A stretch of 28,935 bases of DNA, taken from positions 1-28,935 of the forward strand of contig CALELJ010000149.1 in assembly GCA_937902445.1 (NCBI GenBank), written 5' to 3'. Under the pieces are notes generated by a model, which was not told where the DNA came from, did not search any database, and worked only from the letters and a program-made list of their open reading frames with translations. This stretch comes from an uncultured Treponema sp. GTDB lineage: Bacteria; Spirochaetota; Spirochaetia; Treponematales; Treponemataceae. The position numbers and the translations under genes were made by a program. Shown here piece by piece: positions 23,716-28,935 of this stretch (within the stretch, counting starts at the first letter, position 1; each line of letters starts with the position of its first letter).

Positions 23716-24705
23716 ATGGAGAATACTGTTGCAACAGCAAAAACTGTAAAGGCCAAGAAGAAGCGTTCCATTCAGTACGACAACTGGGGTTATGCTTTTA
23801 TTGCACCTTTCTTTGTCATTTATATTATTTTTTCACTCATTCCGCTGGTTACGACTTTTGTATACAGCCTTTTTGAGTATTACCGTGTAGGACTTAACGT
23901 AGTAGGTCCAAAATTCATCGGTTTCCAGAACTTTGTTTCGATATTTACTGCAGGTGACAGCCTTGGTAAGTATTTCCTGAACACAGTAATCATGTGGGCC
24001 ATGGGATTTGTTCCGCAGATTGTAATCTCACTTGTTCTTGCCGTTTGGTTCACAAATACTGAACTCAACCTCAAGTTCCAGGGATTTTTCAAGACTGTAA
24101 TATATCTTCCAAACCTTATCATGGCTGCGGCATTCGCCATGCTTTTCTTTGCCTTGTTCTCCGCAAACGGACCTATCAATATCCTCATCATGGATCTTGT
24201 TAACAAGTCAAATGCAATGGCAATCGCAAACGGATCGGCTCAGCCAATGGAACCTATCCGCTTCCTTACATATACATCATGGACTCGCATCCTCGTTGCT
24301 ACAATGAACTTTCTCATGTGGTACGGAAATACGACTATCCTTTTGATGGCAGGTGTCATGGGTATTGACAACAGCCTTTTTGAAGCAGCCCGCATCGACG
24401 GTGCAACACCAACACAGGTGTTCTTCAAGGTTACAATGCCGCTTCTTCTTCCTATTTTTGTCTTCGTATTCATCACTTCTTTGATCGGTGGTATTCAGAT
24501 GTTCGATGTTCCACAGATTTTGACAAGTGCAACAGGATCACCTGACCGTACGACAATGACAATCATCATGAAGCTTAACACTCACCTTGGAAGCAAGAAT
24601 CTCGGACCTGCAGGAGCTACATCAGTTCTCCTCTTTGCAGTAACAGGTATTTTGAGCGGTATTGTCTACAAGACAACAATGGGCCAGTACCAGAACAAGA
24701 GATAG
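23716..24705 (+). CDS. Sugar ABC transporter permease, MalF-like
   Basis: 329 residues with six membrane spans, the first near residues 26-48 (YAFIAPFFVIYIIFSLIP). The cytoplasmic EAA loop that docks the ATPase reads EAARIDGATPTQVFFKVTMP. It pairs with the following MalG-like gene to form the membrane channel. AGAGG at a 7-base spacing precedes the ATG. The N-terminal tail is basic (KAKKKR). No ATPase gene is present here, so the transporter must use a shared ATPase such as an MsiK/UgpC type encoded elsewhere. Confidence 0.93.
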   Translation: MENTVATAKTVKAKKKRSIQYDNWGYAFIAPFFVIYIIFSLIPLVTTFVYSLFEYYRVGLNVVGPKFIGFQNFVSIFTAGDSLGKYFLNTVIMWAMGFVPQIVISLVLAVWFTNTELNLKFQGFFKTVIYLPNLIMAAAFAMLFFALFSANGPINILIMDLVNKSNAMAIANGSAQPMEPIRFLTYTSWTRILVATMNFLMWYGNTTILLMAGVMGIDNSLFEAARIDGATPTQVFFKVTMPLLLPIFVFVFITSLIGGIQMFDVPQILTSATGSPDRTTMTIIMKLNTHLGSKNLGPAGATSVLLFAVTGILSGIVYKTTMGQYQNKR

Positions 24706-24715
24706 GAGGTAAATT

Positions 24716-25617
24716 ATGGAAAAACTTCAAAGCCAGTCACAGATGCTTGCAGCCCGTAGATTTATCTGCTACGTGGTACTTGGATTGCTTGCACTTCTTT
24801 CCGTGTTCCCGTTCTACGTCATGCTTATCAACGCAACACGCGCACATCCACAGATTCAGTCTGGATTCTCCGTGTTGCCAAGCGGAAATGCTTTCAGGAA
24901 CTTCATCAACCTTGTAGGCCATGGACCAAAGCAGCAGGGCGACAACTATCCTGTTCTTCTCGGTATGCGCAACAGCCTTATCATTGCAACTTTCACAACA
25001 CGACGATCCTTTCGGTCGTCTGCGCGCTGCTCCAGACCCTGATGTGCTCGCTGATCGGCTACGGTTTCGCAAAGTACAACTTCAAGGGCAAGAAGGCATC
25101 CTTCAGATTCATCCTTGCGGTCATGATGGTTCCTACACAGGTTTCCACACTTGGGTTCATTCAGGTTATCACAAAGCTTAACCTCATGAACTCATACATT
25201 CCGCTCATCATTCCTGCAATTGCGGCTCCTGTCGTATTCTTCTACATGTACCAGTCGATGGAAGCAACACTTCCTTACTCGATTGTTGAGGCAGCCCGTG
25301 TTGACGGAAGCAATGAATTCTTTACATTCAATGCGATTGTAGTTCCTATGCTGAAACCGGCTTTTGCAGTTCAGGCAATCTTTGCATTCGTTTCTTCATG
25401 GAACAACTACTTTGTTCCGGCTCTTGTCATCAGCAAGAAGCCACTTTGGACAATGCCGATTGTTATTGCAAACGCACGTTCCGCTGATTACATGATGTTT
25501 GACCTTGGAATTGTCTACATGCTCATGACTGTTGCAATTCTTCCGCTCATCATCATCTACCTCATTCTTTCAAAGTACATCATCGGTGGTGTAACAGCTG
25601 GCGGTGTAAAAGAATAG
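24716..25617 (+). pseudogene. Sugar ABC transporter permease, MalG-like, broken by a frameshift near 25000
   Basis: The N-terminal part (24716-25042) reads MEKLQSQSQMLAARRF, one membrane span and RNSLIIATFTT, then leaves frame and ends in TGA. The remainder continues in another frame (ORF from the ATG at 25042 to 25617) with SLIGYGFAKYNFKG, VPTQVSTLGFIQV and the EAA loop EAARVDGSNEFFTFNAIVVP. The joined reading would be TTTTILSVVCALLQTLMCSL, so one base is missing around 24998-25001. The lost segment is a membrane span, so neither half should work alone. GGAGG precedes the start. The stretch from about 24999 to 25063 is about 63% GC and uses CTG, GTC, ATC and TCG codons unlike its flanks. It could be a true mutation or a sequencing/assembly error. 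Confidence 0.85.
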
Positions 25618-25634
25618 TTTAAAGACAACGGATG

Positions 25635-25656
25635 AAATGGGGCGAAGGCCCCATTT
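25635..25656 (+). terminator. Rho-independent terminator of the ABC operon
   Basis: AAATGGGGC (25635-25643) pairs perfectly with GCCCCATTT (25648-25656) around GAAG, followed by more T. It lies 17 bases after the permease stop. Confidence 0.88.
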
Positions 25657-25670
25657 TTTATGTCTAAGTA

Positions 25671-25699
25671 TTGACTTATGTATAATTATATGCTTATAT
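25671..25699 (+). promoter_or_regulatory. Promoter and likely operator of the arsR-zntA unit
   Basis: TTGACT (25671-25676), 17-base spacer and TTATAT (25694-25699), with TATATG one base further as an alternative -10. The perfect palindrome TATAATTATA (25681-25690) fills the spacer, where an ArsR-family repressor could block polymerase. The -10 box ends 6 bases before the ATG at 25706 with no ribosome site, so the mRNA is probably leaderless. Confidence 0.55.
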
Positions 25700-25705
25700 G
25701 AAGAT

Positions 25706-25999
25706 ATGATAAATCAAGAGAACGAAGAAATGCTTGTGAATCTTGCGGAACTTTTCAAGGTTTTCGGGGATTCAACAAGAATAAAGATTCTGTATGCACT
25801 CCTCGAAAAGGAAATGAACGTTACGGAAATTTCAGAGGCTCTCAACATGACCCAGCCTGCCATAAGCCAGCAGCTGAGGATTTTGAAGTCCAGCGGTCTT
25901 GTCAAGTTCAGGAAGGAAGGGAAATCGGCGGTCTACTATCCGTCTGATGAACACGTAAAAATAATCCTCAACATCGGAATTGAGCATTTAGGAGATTAG
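25706..25999 (+). CDS. ArsR/SmtB-family zinc-type metal sensor
   Basis: 97 residues from the ATG at 25706. A winged helix-turn-helix reads VTEISEALNMTQPAISQQLRIL. The Cys box of ArsR/CadC (ELCVC) is absent from the helix before it. The last helix instead has DEHVKIILNIGIEHLGD: Asp81, His83, His94 and Asp97 fall at offsets 0, 2, 13 and 16, the spacing of the alpha-5 zinc site of SmtB and CzrA. A zinc-responsive repressor of itself and the following ATPase is therefore likely, with the operator overlapping the promoter. It ends two bases before the ATPase start. Confidence 0.88.
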   Translation: MINQENEEMLVNLAELFKVFGDSTRIKILYALLEKEMNVTEISEALNMTQPAISQQLRILKSSGLVKFRKEGKSAVYYPSDEHVKIILNIGIEHLGD

Positions 26000-26001
26000 A
26001 T

Positions 26002-27963
26002 ATGAGCTGCTGTTGCTGTGAACACGATCACGAACATGGACACGAAGAACATGAACATGGCGAAGAAATGTCGCTTAAGAAAATAATTCTTTCCGCACTT
26101 TTGTTTGCGGCTGGAATCTTTGTTGAAAAATTTTTTGCACCGTCTGCCGGCGACAATGCGATGGTGTTCCGCGGAATATACCTTGCCCTCTACTTTGGTT
26201 CATACATTATTTGCGGTCTTCCTGTAATCCGCGAGGCAGTTGAAAGCCTTTCAAAGGGAAAATGCTTCAGCGAATCATTCCTTATGGCTGTGGCTACAAT
26301 CGGTGCCGTCGTGATTGGCGAATACATGGAAGCATGTGCCGTAATGATTCTGTTCCAGCTTGGTGAATACCTTGAGGACAAGGCATCTGACAAGACAAAG
26401 GACACCATTGCAGAACTTCTGGACATCCGTCCTGACACCGCCTGTGTGATCCGCGACGGAAAGGAAGCTGTAATTGATGCCGATGATGTTGAAGTCGGTG
26501 AGACCATCATAGTAAAGCCTGGTGAGCTTGTTCCTCTCGACGGAACTATTACAAAGGGCTCCACAATGGTTGATACAAGCGCCCTTACAGGTGAAAGTGT
26601 TCCCCGTGAAATCAATGAGGGTGATGAAATCCTGAGCGGTTTTGTGAATACCAGGGCCGTAATTGAAATCAAGGTTACAAAGGAATTCGGTGAAAGCACA
26701 GTTTCAAAAATTCTTGACCTCATAGAAAATGCCCAGGAGAAAAAAGCATCAAGCGAAAAATTCATCACACGCTTTGCAAAGGTCTACACGCCTATCGTGT
26801 GCATCCTTGCCGTTGCGGTGGCAGTTGTTCCGCCTACAATCCTTGGGTGGGATGAGCACTTCAAGACATGGCTTTACCGTGCCTGTGAAATGCTTGTTGT
26901 TTCTTGTCCTTGTGCCCTCGTCATTTCAGTTCCGTTAAGTTTCTTTGCTGGAATAGGACGTGCAGGAAAAGACGGAATCCTTGTGAAAGGTTCAAATTAT
27001 CTTGAGCTTCTGTCCCGTGCAAAAACAGTTGCCTTTGACAAGACCGGAACTTTGACAAAGGGAGTCTATGAAGTTACTGCCGTTGAGGTTGCTGAAGGCT
27101 GCGAACTTTCAAAGGATGAACTTGCTTCCCTTGTGACCCATGCTGAATACTACAGCGACCATCCGGTTTCAAAGTCGCTGAAGAATTTCCACTCTTGCGA
27201 AAAATGCGGAAAGCTTACAGTCGAGGAAGCGGAAGAAATCAGCGGACACGGAATCAAGTGCGTTGTCGACGGAAAAAAAGTTCTTGCGGGAAACAAAAAA
27301 CTTATGCTCCTTGAAAAGGTCCGGGGCTTTGATGAAAAGTCCGAGGCTGCAAGTGATGTCGCAGGTTCAGTTGTATATGCCGCAATTGACGGTGTGTTTG
27401 CCGGAAGAATCATCATCAGCGATGTGGTCAAGGAAAACGCAAAGGCAGCAATTGAAAAGCTTCACAAAGCCGGAATCTCAAAGGCCGTAATGCTTACAGG
27501 CGACACAAAGAGCAACGCCCAGGCCATTGCTTCATCCATCGGCATTGATGAAGTACGTGCGGAGCTTTTGCCTCAGAACAAGGTTGAGGAAATTGAAAGC
27601 CTCATGAAAAGTAATTCCGGCGGAACTGTAGTCTTTGTTGGAGACGGAATCAACGATGCACCAGTTCTTACAAGAAGCGATGTTGGAATCGCCATGGGTG
27701 CCATGGGAAGTGATTCCGCAATAGAGGCGGCCGACATTGTAATCATGGATGACAACATCGAGAATGTTGCGCTTGCAGTAAGGCTTGCAAAGAAGACCAT
27801 GGTCAATGTTAAACAGAACATTGGGTTCAGCATTGCGGTAAAGGTTGTGATTCTTGGATTGTGCGCATGTGGTTTCGTGAACATGTGGCTTGCAATCTTC
27901 GGCGATGTAGGCGTGTGCCTTCTTACAATATTGAACAGTATCAGGCTGTTGAAAAAGAAATAA
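26002..27963 (+). CDS. zntA: P1B-type heavy-metal ATPase (Zn/Cd/Pb exporter) with Cys/His N-terminal tail
   Basis: 653 residues. All P-type ATPase marks are present: TGES, the CPC metal site (Cys302-Pro303-Cys304), DKTGTLT with phosphorylated Asp346, SDHP in the nucleotide domain and GDGINDAP. The last span has FGDVGVC, the D-x-G typical of the Zn/Cd/Pb (P1B-2) class. There is no HMA domain with GMTCxxC; instead the protein opens with MSCCCCEHDHEHGHEEHEHG, four adjacent cysteines and a His-rich stretch that probably binds metal. It would export Zn, Cd or Pb from the cytoplasm. AGGAGA precedes the ATG and lies inside the end of the arsR gene. The symbol is by class; cadA would fit as well. Confidence 0.93.
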   Translation: MSCCCCEHDHEHGHEEHEHGEEMSLKKIILSALLFAAGIFVEKFFAPSAGDNAMVFRGIYLALYFGSYIICGLPVIREAVESLSKGKCFSESFLMAVATIGAVVIGEYMEACAVMILFQLGEYLEDKASDKTKDTIAELLDIRPDTACVIRDGKEAVIDADDVEVGETIIVKPGELVPLDGTITKGSTMVDTSALTGESVPREINEGDEILSGFVNTRAVIEIKVTKEFGESTVSKILDLIENAQEKKASSEKFITRFAKVYTPIVCILAVAVAVVPPTILGWDEHFKTWLYRACEMLVVSCPCALVISVPLSFFAGIGRAGKDGILVKGSNYLELLSRAKTVAFDKTGTLTKGVYEVTAVEVAEGCELSKDELASLVTHAEYYSDHPVSKSLKNFHSCEKCGKLTVEEAEEISGHGIKCVVDGKKVLAGNKKLMLLEKVRGFDEKSEAASDVAGSVVYAAIDGVFAGRIIISDVVKENAKAAIEKLHKAGISKAVMLTGDTKSNAQAIASSIGIDEVRAELLPQNKVEEIESLMKSNSGGTVVFVGDGINDAPVLTRSDVGIAMGAMGSDSAIEAADIVIMDDNIENVALAVRLAKKTMVNVKQNIGFSIAVKVVILGLCACGFVNMWLAIFGDVGVCLLTILNSIRLLKKK

Positions 27964-27989
27964 GATTAAAAAAGAATAAAAATCAGCTC

Positions 27990-28130
27990 CCGTCTGGAAC
28001 CCGGTCAAGCCTGCTGGGGTGTTCCCGCCAAGCTGTTGTAAAGCATCGGACAGAAGTCCGATGAGATATGAATGGGTCGCAAAACGCAGTTTGACAGGAA
28101 CTGGTTATATTCACTCCGGTGTTCCCTTTG
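27990..28130 (+). ncRNA. Candidate structured RNA between zntA and pth
   Basis: The region has no ORF but nested complementary blocks: GGAAC-CCGG (27996-28004) with CCGG-T-GTTCC (28116-28125); a large open region; GTTCC (28021-28025) with GGAAC (28097-28101); CAAGCTG (28029-28035) with CAGTTTG (28087-28093, one G-U); and a perfect 8-base hairpin CATCGGAC-AGAA-GTCCGATG (28044-28063). Stem, open bubble, stem, terminal hairpin recalls 6S RNA in outline, but the closing stem is short and I do not recognise the sequence. The GGAAC/GTTCC blocks can also pair locally, giving two alternative folds. A weak TTGAAA (27949) lies upstream; there is no clear terminator. The G-U pair favours the plus strand. 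Confidence 0.45.
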
Positions 28131-28135
28131 CCCCT

Positions 28136-28164
28136 GTGACATTCCTGGAGAAATCAACTAAAAT
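28136..28164 (+). promoter_or_regulatory. Promoter of pth, placed for a leaderless mRNA
   Basis: GTGACA (28136-28141), 17-base spacer and TAAAAT (28159-28164). Six bases separate the -10 box from the ATG at 28171. The GGAG at 28147-28150 is 20 bases from the ATG, too far to act as its ribosome site. Confidence 0.6.
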
Positions 28165-28170
28165 GATCTT

Positions 28171-28827
28171 ATGATTCAGTTAGTTGCTTTTTTAGGAAAT
28201 TACGGAAAGGAATACGAAGATACAAGGCACAATGCAGGATGGCTTTTTGAAGCTGCATTGCCTTTTGCAGATAAGATTTCATGGCAGTCAAAATACAAGG
28301 CGGATTTCTGCTGCGTTGACTATGATGTTTTTGCAACATGGCTTAAAGATGCAGGGCTTATCAAAGAGAGGGACAACGGAACTCTTCCGATTCCCGACTG
28401 TGCGCCAAAGAAAATCTATTTCATGAAGCCAATGACCTACATGAATTTGAGCGGACAGGCAATTGGGGAAGCGGCACGATTTTTCAAGATTCCGGCTTCA
28501 GATGTGCTTGTCGTTCATGATGAGATTGAACTTCCTTTGGGTACTGTTGGCCTCAAATGGTCCGGCGGTCTTGGCGGCCACAATGGACTTCGCTCGACAA
28601 AGGAAACTTTTGGGACGCCAGACTTCTGGAGGATCCGCATCGGTGTAGGCAAGCCTGCCAATGGAAATGTTGCCGACTATGTCCTCGGTTCATTCACAAG
28701 TGATGAAAAAATCACACTCTCCCAAATTTTCACAATGATGAATCCAATGTTTGCAAAATTCCTCACGATCAAAGACGCAACAAACCTTCAGAAAGAGTGG
28801 AATAAAAAGAAACTGGTGGAAGTGTAG
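28171..28827 (+). CDS. pth: Peptidyl-tRNA hydrolase
   Basis: 218 residues. It releases tRNA from peptidyl-tRNA that drops off the ribosome. Asn10 and His20 (FLGNYGKEYEDTRHNAGW) are at the same positions as in the E. coli enzyme; MTYMNLSGQ, VVHDEIELPLG (catalytic Asp) and GGHNGLRS complete the active site. It is somewhat longer than the usual 190-200 residues owing to an insert at about 50-85 (YDVFATWLKDAGLIKERDNG). Promoter and start codon adjoin, with no ribosome site. Confidence 0.95.
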   Translation: MIQLVAFLGNYGKEYEDTRHNAGWLFEAALPFADKISWQSKYKADFCCVDYDVFATWLKDAGLIKERDNGTLPIPDCAPKKIYFMKPMTYMNLSGQAIGEAARFFKIPASDVLVVHDEIELPLGTVGLKWSGGLGGHNGLRSTKETFGTPDFWRIRIGVGKPANGNVADYVLGSFTSDEKITLSQIFTMMNPMFAKFLTIKDATNLQKEWNKKKLVEV

Positions 28828-28877
28828 GGCTGGAATGAGTAAAAGATAAAGCCGCCCGTCATTGCAAGGAGCTTATG

Positions 28878-28933
28878 TGCAGGATTGCTGTACTTCGATA
28901 AACTCAGCAACCGCGTAGTCGAAGTATCCTGCA
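28878..28933. repeat. Dispersed palindromic repeat at the window end
   Basis: Bounded by TGCAGGAT / ATCCTGCA. Its reverse complement contains TTGCTGAGTTTATCGAAGTA, with the same TGAG...TCGAAG plan as the 12170-12362 cluster, and a second GTCGAAG half. A shorter copy is at 23639-23673. It is preceded by CCCGTCATTGCAAGGAGC (28854-28871), which resembles an intergenic repeat I recall from many other bacteria. Confidence 0.7.
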
Positions 28934-28935
28934 TC

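Noticed and set aside
24985..25044. Programmed -1 frameshift in the MalG-like gene
   Set aside because: No X-XXY-YYZ slippery heptamer or following pseudoknot is visible, so a base loss or a sequence error is more likely.
27990..28130. SRP RNA, tmRNA, RNase P RNA or c-di-GMP riboswitch
   Set aside because: The core sequences I know for these (GGAAGG tetraloop region, tag reading frame, conserved P4 elements, GCAAACC block) are not present.
28163..28174. Mini-ORF ATG ATC TTA TGA overlapping the pth start, with GGAG upstream
   Set aside because: The bases before it form a better promoter (GTGACA-17-TAAAAT), which puts the RNA start near the pth ATG and leaves the mini-ORF untranscribed at its 5' end.

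Overview
The window (about 44% GC by eye) looks like a chromosomal segment of a host-associated, carbohydrate-fermenting spirochaete, most likely a gut or rumen Treponema. The reasons are a complete Rnf operon, large Ig-like lipoproteins with a CENFL motif after the lipobox, beta-barrel/transglutaminase-like and FecR-like envelope proteins, a secreted GH16 glucanase, MalQ, and a sugar ABC importer with no linked ATPase. The genus is an inference from gene content; nothing in the window fixes the species.

Layout. 1-871 (-): 5' part of malQ, cut by the window edge. 1132-12125 (+): five-gene envelope operon of two giant lipoproteins, two barrel/transglutaminase-like proteins (one apparently catalytically dead, with a TPR tail) and a small FecR-like protein. 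12177-12360: cluster of REP-like repeats. 12376-17372 (-): rnfCDGEAB, ferredoxin:NAD oxidoreductase ion pump. 17617-19488 (-): secreted GH16 glucanase with two CBM4/9-like modules, divergent from an AraC regulator (19652-20392, +). 20477-22071 (-): two HAD phosphatases and an ACT-domain protein. 22253-25617 (+): sugar-binding lipoprotein and two permeases, the second broken by a frameshift. 25706-27963 (+): SmtB/CzrA-like zinc sensor and P1B-type metal ATPase. About 27990-28130: a candidate structured RNA. 28171-28827 (+): peptidyl-tRNA hydrolase. The window ends in a dispersed repeat.

How the genes work together. MalQ, GH16 with its AraC regulator, and the ABC importer point to uptake and breakdown of plant or storage glucans. 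Rnf would couple reduced ferredoxin from that fermentation to an ion gradient and NADH. The first operon builds an envelope assembly of unknown function and is the best candidate here for an undescribed system.

The most unexpected pattern is at transcription starts. Six units (rnfC, araC, the HAD operon, the ACT gene, arsR and pth) have a promoter-like -10 box ending only 6-9 bases before the start codon and no Shine-Dalgarno site, as expected for leaderless mRNAs. The large lipoproteins, GH16, the binding protein and the second permease instead have strong Shine-Dalgarno sites. All calls come from reading the sequence; no database search was run.
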